A stretch of 64,000 bases of DNA from Neorhizobium galegae (GTDB taxonomy: Bacteria; Pseudomonadota; Alphaproteobacteria; Rhizobiales; Rhizobiaceae), in contig NZ_JAGIPH010000005.1 in the NCBI RefSeq assembly GCF_017877135.1, forward strand, positions 248,001 through 312,000. The letters are read 5' to 3'. A model generated the notes under the pieces. It searched no databases. It had not been told where the DNA came from and was given only the letters and a program-made list of their open reading frames with translations. This document shows positions 28,127-36,362 of this stretch, one piece after another. The translations under genes and the position numbers were made by a program. Each line of letters opens with the position of its first letter. Position 1 is the stretch's first letter.

Positions 28127-28452
28127 TCAGCCCGAACTTCCCGTTGACGCAAGGACAAGCGCGCACAGCCATGGCAGGCAGCACACGTTCCATTGAGCCG
28201 ATAGATTAGACAAGCTTGGTTAACGCGGCTTTAACCAAGCAAACGGGATTGCGCTGAAACCAGCGGCCCGTCCGATCCGTGCCGTGGACCCGTCGGCTGC
28301 CAGCATGCAGATGGAGGAGAAAAGCGTCTCGATCCCGGTGATCACCTCGGTGAACAGGAAGCCGGACAACGTGATGTGTTGGTTATAAGGTGACTAACGC
28401 TCCGAACGATGCGAGTAATCCACCGCATCTGACGCTCGGGATATGCCAGCAT
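28127..28452. other. Intergenic region upstream of ftsK, with palindrome
   Basis: These 326 bases separate ftsK from the end of the DUF2628 gene on the same strand and probably hold the ftsK promoter. The notable element is a 10-bp inverted repeat at 28214-28240. The remaining sequence has no protein-like frame on either strand and no RNA gene that I recognise. Confidence 0.5.
28214..28240. promoter_or_regulatory. Candidate CtrA box within a perfect inverted repeat, upstream of ftsK
   Basis: GCTTGGTTAA, a 7-base spacer and TTAACCAAGC form a perfect 10-bp inverted repeat. Its core is TTAA-N7-TTAAC on both strands, which is the consensus for CtrA, the alphaproteobacterial cell-cycle regulator. 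It lies 88 bases before the ftsK start. It could also be a plain hairpin or a site for another dimeric regulator. Confidence 0.5.
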
Positions 28453-28833
28453 TTAGCCTGCGCGGGGAGCGGTGGCGCTCACGTCCAGGCCAAGAGCACG
28501 CTGAGCTTGCGCATTGCGTTCGTCCGTATCGGCCAGCCGGTATCCGCGGGACAACAGCCTTGCGGTATAGATCCGGTTGTAGAGGCTGCCCCAAACGGCA
28601 CCCACCGCGAGCCACCCGAGCGGCAGGCCAAAAGGCCCAAGGGCAAGAGCCGCCAGCAAGGCAACAGTACCGCCCAGAGCGCAAATGCCAACCCCGTTCA
28701 CGACATCGCCTCTGACAATGGCAGGCAAGCCCCCGAGGACCAAGCTGGCCCAGCTGAACCCATAAAAACCGGTGCGTGGCAGGCCACTCCTTGCGTGCAT
28801 CAACTGAATAGTTGTAGTCAACGCGCTCTCCAA
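28453..28833 (-). CDS. DUF2628-type small membrane protein
   Basis: A 126-residue protein with two or three hydrophobic segments (YGFSWASLVLGGLPAIVRGD, ICALGGTVALLAALALGPFGLPLGWLAVGAVWG) and then YNRIYTARLLSRGYRLADTDERNA, which resembles the DUF2628 tail (YN...LLxxGY). Function is unknown. A start at 28797 (MHARSG) would remove 12 residues. It lies between ftsK and amtB, all on the minus strand, but with AT-rich gaps on both sides. Confidence 0.65.
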   Translation of the reverse strand: MESALTTTIQLMHARSGLPRTGFYGFSWASLVLGGLPAIVRGDVVNGVGICALGGTVALLAALALGPFGLPLGWLAVGAVWGSLYNRIYTARLLSRGYRLADTDERNAQAQRALGLDVSATAPRAG

Positions 28834-28963
28834 CTTAAACTGACACCGCAGAAATATAGCCTCCCATCGGCTCAGTACACTAGCAAGGATTATACTTCAA
28901 GTTAAAATAAATTACTATTCTGTTACAAAAAAAGAATTAGAATTAACACTATTATCACAAACT

Positions 28964-28990
28964 AAAAAGCCCGGGAAATTCCGGGCTTTC
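28964..28990 (-). terminator. Rho-independent terminator after amtB
   Basis: On the minus strand, GAAAGCCCGGA / CCCGGGCTTTTT with an AT loop and a T5 run, about 36 bases after the amtB stop. Confidence 0.87.
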
Positions 28991-29025
28991 TATATGTTGA
29001 TTCGCTAAAGTGCGTAACGCTTACC

Positions 29026-30429
29026 TTAGGAGTGGTAAGCCGCTTCGCCATGCGAGGCCAGATCGAGACCTTCGCGTTCGGCTTCGACGGTTGCGCGCAG
29101 GCCGACAATAACATCCACCACCTTGTAGAGGATGAGCGAGCCGATACCCGACCACAGGACCGTGACGACAACGCCCTTCAGCTGCGCCAGAACCTGCGTG
29201 GCCGTGCCGGCATAAGAGGCTGCGAAGTCGGCCGTGGAGTAATCCACAACGCCTGCACCGCCCAGAGCCGGGTTGACGAAGACGCCCGTCAGGATGGCAC
29301 CGATGATGCCGCCGACGCCATGGACGCCGAACACGTCTGCCGTGTCGTCATAACCGAACTTGTTCTTCACCGTCGAAACGAAGAAGTAGCAGATCGGCGA
29401 AACGACGAGACCCATGACGATGGCGCCGATCGGGCCGACGAAACCGGCAGCAGGCGTGATGACGACGAGGCCGGCAACGGCACCGGAGGCAGCGCCCAGC
29501 ATCGAGGCCTTGCCGCGGGTGAAGCTCTCGATGATCGACCAGGACACGATGGCAGCAGCCGTCGCAACGAAGGTGTTGATCATGGCAAGCGCTGCATAGG
29601 CGTTGGATTCCAGGTTGGAACCGGCGTTGAAGCCGAACCAGCCAACCCACAGCAGCGAAGCGCCAACCATGGTAAGCGTCATGGAATGCGGAGCCATCAT
29701 GTCCTTGCCGTAGCCCGTGCGCTTACCGACGAGGATGGCGCCGACGAGACCAGCAATACCGGCATTGATGTGAACAACGGTGCCGCCTGCAAAATCAAGC
29801 GCGCCAAAACCATAGATCAGGCCGGACGGGCTGGTGTAGGAGCTGGGGCCGCCCCAGAACCAGACCATGTGCGCCATCGGGAAGTAAACGAAGGTCAACC
29901 ACAGGATGGTGAAGAGGATGACGGCGGAGAACTTGATACGCTCGGCAAATGCACCGACGATCAGCGCCGGCGTGATGGCGGCGAAGGTCATCTGGAAGCA
30001 GACGAAGGCCAGTTCAGGAATGGCAACGCCCTTGGTGAAGGTTTCCGCCAGGCTCGTCGTGCTGACGCCGGCCAGGAACATCTTGGAGAAGCCACCGACG
30101 AAGCTGTTGATCGCGCCGCCGTCCGTAAAGGCCAGCGAATAGCCGTACGCCACCCAGAGCAGCATCGCCACAGCCGCGATCATCATGACCTGCATGAGAA
30201 CCGACAGCATGTTCTTGGTGCGCACCAGGCCGCCGTAGAACAGGGCCAGACCCGGCACGATCATCAGGAGGACGAGGATGGACGAAACCAGCATCCAGCT
30301 TGTGTCGCCCTTATCGACGGTCATGGCAGGCGCAGCAGCATCCTGCGCAAAAGCGATCGCCGGCGCAAACAGCGCAAACGACGCTGCCGCAAGGCGCGCT
30401 GGGATGGAATTGAGTTTGGAAAATGACAT
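29026..30429 (-). CDS. amtB: Ammonium transporter
   Basis: A 467-residue protein with a cleavable signal (MSFSKLNSIPARLAAASFALFAPAIAFAQ) and about eleven membrane helices. The family segments FYGGLVRTKNMLSVLMQ, GALDFAGGTVVHINAGIAGLVGA (first pore His) and DTADVFGVHGVGGIIGAILTG (second pore His) are present. It imports ammonium and is closed by GlnK when nitrogen is plentiful. glnK lies 27 bases upstream on the same strand, the standard operon. Confidence 0.97.
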   Translation of the reverse strand: MSFSKLNSIPARLAAASFALFAPAIAFAQDAAAPAMTVDKGDTSWMLVSSILVLLMIVPGLALFYGGLVRTKNMLSVLMQVMMIAAVAMLLWVAYGYSLAFTDGGAINSFVGGFSKMFLAGVSTTSLAETFTKGVAIPELAFVCFQMTFAAITPALIVGAFAERIKFSAVILFTILWLTFVYFPMAHMVWFWGGPSSYTSPSGLIYGFGALDFAGGTVVHINAGIAGLVGAILVGKRTGYGKDMMAPHSMTLTMVGASLLWVGWFGFNAGSNLESNAYAALAMINTFVATAAAIVSWSIIESFTRGKASMLGAASGAVAGLVVITPAAGFVGPIGAIVMGLVVSPICYFFVSTVKNKFGYDDTADVFGVHGVGGIIGAILTGVFVNPALGGAGVVDYSTADFAASYAGTATQVLAQLKGVVVTVLWSGIGSLILYKVVDVIVGLRATVEAEREGLDLASHGEAAYHS

Positions 30430-30456
30430 TGCAGATGACTCCCCTGATCAGCCGTC

Positions 30457-30813
<357 letters not shown>

Positions 30814-30881
30814 TTATCTCGGCGCGGAGCCGGTTCTCCAGGCCGCTGACGGATCTGTGAGCAGCGACTGAACCTCTACAT

Positions 30882-30896
30882 TCAATCGCCGTGCCA
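30882..30896 (-). promoter_or_regulatory. Sigma-54 (RpoN) promoter of glnK-amtB
   Basis: On the minus strand the sequence is TGGCACGGCGATTGA, which matches TGGCAC-N5-TTGC except for A in place of the last C. Spacing of the -24 and -12 elements is correct, and the glnK ATG lies 87 bases downstream. Confidence 0.75.
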
Positions 30897-30965
30897 GATT
30901 CTCGCCACAAATTAACCCATTGAATTTTATAGTAAATTTAAAAATTTCATAGAAGGGATGCATTT

Positions 30966-30984
30966 GAACGCCAAATAGGCGCTC
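30966..30984. promoter_or_regulatory. Candidate NtrC-binding site upstream of glnK
   Basis: The dyad GAACGCCAAATAGGCGCTC fits the NtrC pattern GCACC-N5-GGTGC with one change in each arm. It lies about 70 bases upstream of the -24 element, a normal enhancer distance. Confidence 0.5.
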
Positions 30985-31018
30985 ATTTACACAGCAAATT
31001 ATTCAAATTGCATAAAAT

Positions 31019-31903
31019 TTAATCACTTGCCCGTTTGCGAATCAGACCTTCCTGCGCAACCGAGGCCACAAGCGTACCGCAACGGGTGTAAAGCCCGCCG
31101 CGGGTCATTCCGCGGGCACCTGAAGCGCTGGGACTATCCTGGCTGTAGAGCAGCCAGTCGTCGAGCGCGAAGGGGCGGTGAAACCACATGGCATGGTCGA
31201 GGCTTGCCGCCTGGATGGACGGATCGAAGATCGTCTTGCCATGGGCGTAAAGCGAGGTATCGAGGAGCGTCATGTCGGAAAGATAGGCAAGAATGGCGGC
31301 GCGATAATGCCGGTCGTCGGGCACCGGGCCGGTGGCGCGCACCCACATATGCTGCTCGGGCTTCAGCTTCTCGTTCGACACGTAATGGACAAGCGACACG
31401 GGACGGATCTCCACCGGGCGCTTGCGCCCCCAATAGCGCTTCACCATCTCCGGCGCCTTGGCCAGAAACACGGACTGAAACTCCTCCTCCGACATCAGAT
31501 CTTCAGGCTGCTTGATGGCCGGCATGGCCGCCTGGTGATCGTAGCCGGGCTCTTCGATCTGCGCCGAGACGGACATCGCGAAAATGGCGCGACCGTGCTG
31601 GATGCCGGTGACGCGGCGCGTGGTAAAACTTGCGCCGTCGCGCAGACGCTCCACCTGGTAGACGATCGGCAACTTAGGGTCGCCGGGCAACAGGAAATAG
31701 CCGTGCAAGGAGTGGACGAACCTGTCCATCGGCAGCGTGCGCTGCGCCGCCATCAGCGCCTGGGCGATCACCTGCCCGCCGAACACCCGCTGCCAGCCGA
31801 TCTGCGGGCTTTCTCCCCGAAACAGGTTCTCCTCCAGCCGTTCAAGATCCAGCGTTTCGAGGAGTTGGTCCATGGCGGAGCGCTGTTCCGGGGCCTGCGG
31901 CAT
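31019..31903 (-). CDS. tesB: Acyl-CoA thioesterase II
   Basis: A 294-residue double-hotdog thioesterase. Segments such as NLFRGESPQIGWQRVFGGQVIAQAL, VHSLHGYFLLPGDPKLPIVY, FTTRRVTGIQHGRAIFAMSVS, ATLLDTSLYAHGKTI-like SDMTLLDTSLYAHG, DHAMWFHRPFALDDWLLY and GLYTRCGTLVASVAQEGLIR match TesB. The catalytic Asp of the family should be in the LDHAMWFH region. It hydrolyses medium- and long-chain acyl-CoA. It is divergent from the UbiH-family gene. Confidence 0.93.
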   Translation of the reverse strand: MPQAPEQRSAMDQLLETLDLERLEENLFRGESPQIGWQRVFGGQVIAQALMAAQRTLPMDRFVHSLHGYFLLPGDPKLPIVYQVERLRDGASFTTRRVTGIQHGRAIFAMSVSAQIEEPGYDHQAAMPAIKQPEDLMSEEEFQSVFLAKAPEMVKRYWGRKRPVEIRPVSLVHYVSNEKLKPEQHMWVRATGPVPDDRHYRAAILAYLSDMTLLDTSLYAHGKTIFDPSIQAASLDHAMWFHRPFALDDWLLYSQDSPSASGARGMTRGGLYTRCGTLVASVAQEGLIRKRASD

Positions 31904-31989
31904 TTTTAACGGTCTCCAGCGGTAGGAAGCGATTGCCCGATGATCTATATGTCAGGCAGTGCATTCTCAAGTACGGCAGGAGCAAAGCG

Positions 31990-33204
31990 ATGCTGGATAT
32001 GCTGATCGTAGGCGGCGGATATGTCGGCCTTTCCGTTGCAGTGGCAACCAAACAGGCAGCACCGCACCTGTCCGTCGAGGTCATCGAGGCGGCACCGGAG
32101 CATGTCTGGGAGAAGGACGAGCGCGCCTCCGCCATCATTGCGGCGGCAAGCCGCATGCTCGGCGTTCTCGGTCTCTGGGATGAGATTGCCGTCGATGCGC
32201 AGCCGATCACCCGGATGATCGTGACGGATTCGCGCACGGCAGATCCGGTGCGTCCCGTCTTCCTCACCTTCGACGGCGATGTGGAGGAAGGCCAGCCTTT
32301 TGCCCATATGGTGCCGAACGTTGCCATGGTGCGCGCGCTGCGCGCCGCCTGCGAACGGCTTGGCATCCCGATTCGCCACGGCGTCTCGGCGACCGGATTT
32401 TCCGCGGGCCCCCATGCCGCTACATTGACCCTCTCCAGTGGCGAGACGCTGGAGAGCCGCCTGGTTGTCGCCTGCGACGGTGTGCGCTCCAAGCTGCGCG
32501 ACATGGCCGGCATCAAGACCGTGCGCTGGGACTATGACCAGTCGGGCATCGTGACGACGGTGGAGCACGAGCGCCCGCACGACGGATGCGCCGAGGAACA
32601 TTTCCTGCCGCCGGGCCCGTTTGCCATCCTGCCGCTCAAGGGCAATCGTTCGTCGCTGGTGTGGACGGAGCGGACGGCCGACGCCGACCGGCTGGTCGCC
32701 TCCGACGACCTGATCTTCGAAGAGGAACTGCAGCGCCGCTTCGGCTACAAGCTCGGCGCACTGACGGTTGTTGGCAGCAAGAAGGCGTTTCCGCTGGGGC
32801 TCACCCTGTCGCGCGCCTTCGTTGCACCGCGGCTGGCACTGGCCGGTGACGCCGCCCACGGCATCCACCCGATTTCCGGCCAGGGTCTCAATCTTGGTTT
32901 CAAGGATGTGGCAGCGCTTGCCGAAACCGTGGTCGAGGCCGACCGGCTCGGCCTCGATATCGGCGCGCTCAACATTCTGGAGCGCTATCAGGCCTGGCGC
33001 CGGTTCGACACCTTCCGCATGGGGGTGACGACGGATGTGCTGAACCGGCTGTTTTCAAATGATGTCGCGCCGATCCGCATCGCGCGCGATTTCGGGCTCG
33101 GCGTGGTGGAACGCCTGCCGAAACTGAAATCCTTCTTCATCGGGGAAGCGGCCGGCACGAAGGCGAAAAATGCCCCGCGCCTTCTTCAGGGCGAAACCAT
33201 CTGA
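31990..33204 (+). CDS. UbiH/UbiF/VisC/COQ6-family FAD-dependent hydroxylase
   Basis: A 404-residue flavoprotein monooxygenase. The N-terminal FAD motif is MLIVGGGYVGLSVAVATKQ; the second is the DG motif ESRLVVACDGVRSKLRDMAGI, and the third LALAGDAAHGIHPISGQGLNLGFKDVAALAE binds FAD and is diagnostic for the ubiquinone hydroxylases. The likely role is hydroxylation of the ubiquinone ring, though the exact position (UbiH, UbiF or UbiL type) is not clear. The start at 31990 follows GCAGGAGC by several bases. Confidence 0.88.
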   Translation: MLDMLIVGGGYVGLSVAVATKQAAPHLSVEVIEAAPEHVWEKDERASAIIAAASRMLGVLGLWDEIAVDAQPITRMIVTDSRTADPVRPVFLTFDGDVEEGQPFAHMVPNVAMVRALRAACERLGIPIRHGVSATGFSAGPHAATLTLSSGETLESRLVVACDGVRSKLRDMAGIKTVRWDYDQSGIVTTVEHERPHDGCAEEHFLPPGPFAILPLKGNRSSLVWTERTADADRLVASDDLIFEEELQRRFGYKLGALTVVGSKKAFPLGLTLSRAFVAPRLALAGDAAHGIHPISGQGLNLGFKDVAALAETVVEADRLGLDIGALNILERYQAWRRFDTFRMGVTTDVLNRLFSNDVAPIRIARDFGLGVVERLPKLKSFFIGEAAGTKAKNAPRLLQGETI

Positions 33205-33229
33205 GGTTTGCCCGGGCCCGCAGGAGCGA

Positions 33230-33418
33230 TCAGTCCTCGATCTTGCGGGCTTCCGATATTAGCATGATGGGAATGCCGTCGCGGATCGGATAGGCGAGAC
33301 GCGCCTTTTCCGAGATCAACTCGTTCGTTTCGCGATTGAGCGACAATCTGGTCTTGCCGAGCGGACACACCAGAAGCTCCAGCAGCTTGGGATCGACCTT
33401 GGCGAGTTTCTCGTCCAT
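33230..33418 (-). CDS. Trm112-family small protein
   Basis: A 62-residue protein, [23 protein letters not shown], ending with [22 protein letters not shown], the Trm112/YcaR pattern. Eukaryotic and some bacterial members bind zinc and activate methyltransferases; here only one Cys (VCPLGK) remains, so zinc binding is unlikely. It starts 8 bases after the Lon-domain gene on the same strand, and the two are probably cotranscribed. Confidence 0.85.
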   Translation of the reverse strand: MDEKLAKVDPKLLELLVCPLGKTRLSLNRETNELISEKARLAYPIRDGIPIMLISEARKIED

Positions 33419-33426
33419 CACAAACC

Positions 33427-34101
33427 CTACTGGAGAACCGTGTCGCTGTCGCCGAAATCGCGCGCCAGCAGGATTTCGGTGATGGCCACCAGCGTCTCGG
33501 CCCGCGTCTTCAAGTCCGGCGCCTCCAGCAGGGCCTGCTTTTCCGGCGCACCAAACGGCGACATCATCGACAGCGAATTGACCAGCATGCGGTTGCCCGC
33601 CCGCTCGACACTGTCCCAATCCGCCTCCAGCTGGTTTGCATCCAGATAGGCCCGAAAAACCCGCAAAAGCTCCTCGCGATTGACCGCGGCCTCGCCATCC
33701 TCTTCAGACAGATCGCTCATGAAGGGCATGATCTGGAAGGTCCGGAACGGATGCCCCTCGCCCACCTCCTCCGCCAGCCGCACACGGCAGACGCCGGCAA
33801 GCGAAACGATGTAGCGGCCATCGCCGGTTTCGGCAAAGGAGGTGATGCGGCCAAGGCATCCGACGGTGCTGAGCGCCGGGCGCAGGCTGTCCGGCGCTTC
33901 GCCCATGGCAGGCTGCACCATCGCAACGAGCCGGTCGCCAGCCATCGCCGCATCGAACATGGCGAGATAACGCGGTTCGAAAATATTGAGCGGCAACTGG
34001 CCGCCCGGCAGAAGCAGCGCGCCCGTCAACGGAAAGACCGGCACGGTCTGCGGCAGGTCCTCACGCTTTACATATCTCGCATTGCCGACATGCATGGCCA
34101 T
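33427..34101 (-). CDS. Lon N-terminal (substrate-binding) domain protein
   Basis: A 224-residue protein with only the Lon N-terminal domain: [57 protein letters not shown] and [21 protein letters not shown]. It has neither the AAA nor the protease domain of Lon. Its function is not established. It is clustered with cnoX-like and Trm112-like genes, all minus strand, an arrangement I recall from other rhizobia. Confidence 0.9.
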   Translation of the reverse strand: MAMHVGNARYVKREDLPQTVPVFPLTGALLLPGGQLPLNIFEPRYLAMFDAAMAGDRLVAMVQPAMGEAPDSLRPALSTVGCLGRITSFAETGDGRYIVSLAGVCRVRLAEEVGEGHPFRTFQIMPFMSDLSEEDGEAAVNREELLRVFRAYLDANQLEADWDSVERAGNRMLVNSLSMMSPFGAPEKQALLEAPDLKTRAETLVAITEILLARDFGDSDTVLQ

Positions 34102-34225
34102 CCTCCACCTTCGACACTGCCGAACGGCAGGTCAGGTCTGATATGTGGTCTTGCACCCGGTTTCACAAGACGGGCCGGTTCAAGCCGCTGGCCAAACCAG
34201 GCCGGAAGACCATCCGACATCAACC

Positions 34226-35206
34226 TCAGGAAAACAGGATGGACGACATGCGACGGCGGGCGGCAATGGTTGCCGGATCCTTCGGGCCCCAGGCTTCGAA
34301 GAACTGCAGCAGCTGGCGGCGGGCGCCATCATCGTCGAAGGTGCGGTCCTTCTTCATGATCAACAGCAGGTGTTCGGCAGCTTCGTCGCGCTTGCCTTCC
34401 ACATTGCGGATCTTGGCAAGCTTAACACGCGCCTCGTGGTGATCCGGATGAAGCGACAGCTCATGCTCGAGGGCCACGGGATCGCCAAGCTTGCGGGCCT
34501 CCTCGATCTGGCCGAGCTTCAGGGCAACGGCCTGGATCGGCGCCTGCGAGGAGAGCTCCGGCGGCAGCGATGCCAGCATCTGGCTGACCCGCGCCACCTC
34601 GCCCAGTGCCAGCAGGCATTCCATCATGCCGGCAGCGGCCTTGGCATTTTCCGGATCGGCTTGCAGAACGGCCGCAAACAGCTGGGCTGCGCCATCGAGA
34701 TCGCCCGTGTCGAACAGACCCTGTGCCTCTTCGAGCGCCGCGTCCAGTTCTGCCGCCTGATCGGCACCGGCCGGTCCCCCGATCTTGTCGATGAACTGGC
34801 GGATCTGGCTTTCCGGCACGGCCCCCATGAAACCGTCGACCGGACGACCATTGACGAAGGCGATAACGGCCGGGATCGACTGGATGCCGAGCTGGCCGGG
34901 GATGGAGGGATGATCATCGATATTGAGCTTGACGAGCTTGACCCGACCCTGGCCTTCGTTGACCACTTTTTCGAGCGCCGGCGCCAGCTGCTTGCAGGGC
35001 CCGCACCACGGCGCCCAGAAATCCACCAGAACCGGCTGATGGCGCGATTCCTCCAGCACATCCTTGGTGAAGGCAGCCGTCGTCGTGTCCTTGACGAAAC
35101 CGCCAGCCGGCCGGGATGCGGCAGCGGGCTGGGCGCCAAAGCTCATCGTGCCGCTCATCTGGTTCCCGTAGGAGCCGCCGTAGGGGTTGTTCGTGCCACT
35201 GCTCAT
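34226..35206 (-). CDS. CnoX/YbbN-like thioredoxin-TPR co-chaperone
   Basis: A 326-residue protein. A Gly/Asn-rich start of about 35 residues precedes a thioredoxin domain with PWCGPCK at about 66-72, LVKLNIDDHPSIPGQLGIQSIPAVIAF and the cis-Pro. The C-terminal 170 residues are helical TPR-like repeats (EEAQGLFDTGDLDGAAQLFAAVLQADPENAKAAAGM). E. coli CnoX is a chaperedoxin that hands oxidised proteins to GroEL; it has SxxC, whereas this protein retains both Cys and may be redox-active. Confidence 0.9.
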   Translation of the reverse strand: MSSGTNNPYGGSYGNQMSGTMSFGAQPAAASRPAGGFVKDTTTAAFTKDVLEESRHQPVLVDFWAPWCGPCKQLAPALEKVVNEGQGRVKLVKLNIDDHPSIPGQLGIQSIPAVIAFVNGRPVDGFMGAVPESQIRQFIDKIGGPAGADQAAELDAALEEAQGLFDTGDLDGAAQLFAAVLQADPENAKAAAGMMECLLALGEVARVSQMLASLPPELSSQAPIQAVALKLGQIEEARKLGDPVALEHELSLHPDHHEARVKLAKIRNVEGKRDEAAEHLLLIMKKDRTFDDDGARRQLLQFFEAWGPKDPATIAARRRMSSILFS

Positions 35207-35268
35207 GGATAAGTCTCCCGGAACTGCCTGTGCGGCTTCAATGGCCGCCTTGTGCTACAAATCGTATG

Positions 35269-35790
35269 TCAGCCGGTGACTTTCAAGACAAGCGGCTGAT
35301 GGCCGGTCGCCTCAAGAAAGCGGACAAGATCGTCGCGTCCGATCGAGGTCGTGGCATCATTGGAGAGGGGGTGGCCGTTGATGATGTCATGGGCCATCAG
35401 ATCCTCATCGAGAACGAAAGTCACCTTGTGCCCGCTATCGTTGATGGCCCCGAAGACGGTGACCGAGCCTGGAATGACACCGAGATATTCCAGCATCTTT
35501 TCCGGACTGCCGAACGAGACGCGGCTTGAGGCGCCGATGAGCTTGTGGACGGTTTTCAGGTCCACCACGGCATTTTCCTCGACGGTCAGCACGAAGAACT
35601 GGTCCTTCTTGTCCTTCACGAAGAGGTTCTTCGTATGCCCGCCGGGAATTTCGTCGCGCAGGCTTTCCGATTCGGCAACCGTGAACACCGGCGCGTGCGA
35701 TTTCGTCGTGTGCGCGATGCCGAGGTTATCAAGAAAACGGAAAAGATCTTCGGCCGTCTTCGGCACCGGGGCTGTCGCACTGTCTGTCAT
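35269..35790 (-). CDS. PrdX/YbaK-like prolyl-tRNA editing (deacylase) protein
   Basis: A 173-residue protein of the INS/YbaK fold: LDNLGIAHTTKSHAPVFTVAESESL, GGHTKNLFVKDKKDQFFVLTV with the key Lys, LIGASSRVSFGSPEKMLEYLGVIPGSVTVFG and FVLDEDLMAHDIINGHPLSND. Such proteins remove Ala wrongly attached to tRNA-Pro. The start at 35790 (MTDSATAPVPKTAEDLFRFLD) is chosen because the 60 upstream codons are not protein-like. Confidence 0.9.
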   Translation of the reverse strand: MTDSATAPVPKTAEDLFRFLDNLGIAHTTKSHAPVFTVAESESLRDEIPGGHTKNLFVKDKKDQFFVLTVEENAVVDLKTVHKLIGASSRVSFGSPEKMLEYLGVIPGSVTVFGAINDSGHKVTFVLDEDLMAHDIINGHPLSNDATTSIGRDDLVRFLEATGHQPLVLKVTG

Positions 35791-36140
35791 GGTGAAGGTC
35801 TGCAGTCTTTCTGAAGGGGAACAAGCGATGGCGAACGGACGCATCCAGCCGCCGGCTGGACTATGGCGGCAGAGCCTTATCCTCACAAGCCGGGTGGCTG
35901 CAATTCCTGCCCGGATCGGACAGCGGAACGGAAGCGTTTTGTCCGCATCAGGCGACAGTCGCCACGGCACCTTCTTAAAAATATGTTTCGCGTCAGATAC
36001 TTAATCGCGAAATCGAAATTTTTTCCGTTTCCCGTCATTTCCCTGTTGCATTCAAAAATCACTTGGGCCATATAGCCCCCGTCGCCGCAAGCGAGCGACA
36101 CGCCGGCCCAGCGAACTACCCCGGGTCGCGCGATTGATGA
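35791..36140. other. Intergenic region before tRNA-Gly, no gene
   Basis: These 350 bases hold the upstream region of the deacylase gene on the minus strand and of tRNA-Gly on the plus strand. A promoter for the tRNA lies at 36046-36074. No protein-coding frame with convincing content was found. Confidence 0.5.
36046..36074 (+). promoter_or_regulatory. Sigma-70-type promoter of tRNA-Gly
   Basis: -35 TTGCAT, a 17-base spacer, and -10 CATATA, placed about 67 bases before the tRNA. The spacer length is ideal and both boxes are near consensus. Confidence 0.6.
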
Positions 36141-36215
36141 GCGGGCGTAGCTCAGGGGTAGAGCACAACCTTGCCAAGGTTGGGGTCGAGGGTTCGAATC
36201 CCTTCGCCCGCTCCA
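36141..36215 (+). tRNA. tRNA-Gly (GCC)
   Basis: A full cloverleaf of 75 bases. The acceptor arms are GCGGGCG / CGCCCGC, the D arm GCTCAGGGGTAGAGC, the anticodon arm CAACC TTGCCAA GGTTG with anticodon GCC at 36173-36175, and the T arm AGGG TTCGAAT CCCT. The discriminator is T and CCA is encoded. It reads GGC and GGU codons. Confidence 0.98.
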
Positions 36216-36362
36216 ATTTTCTCTTACGGAAAATTGATGGTCAGGCCGAGGATATTTTCTCGGGCTTACGCTTTATGTCGCTTCAAAAATTCCCAAATAT
36301 TTCGTCCCGTCGCGGATGCGTTTTGGCATCCGCTCCGGAGAGACATCAGGAAGACCGCATGA

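Noticed and set aside
29032-30426. 464-codon open frame antisense to amtB
   Set aside because: Same reason: amtB on the opposite strand is certain, and this frame has only low-complexity charged residues.
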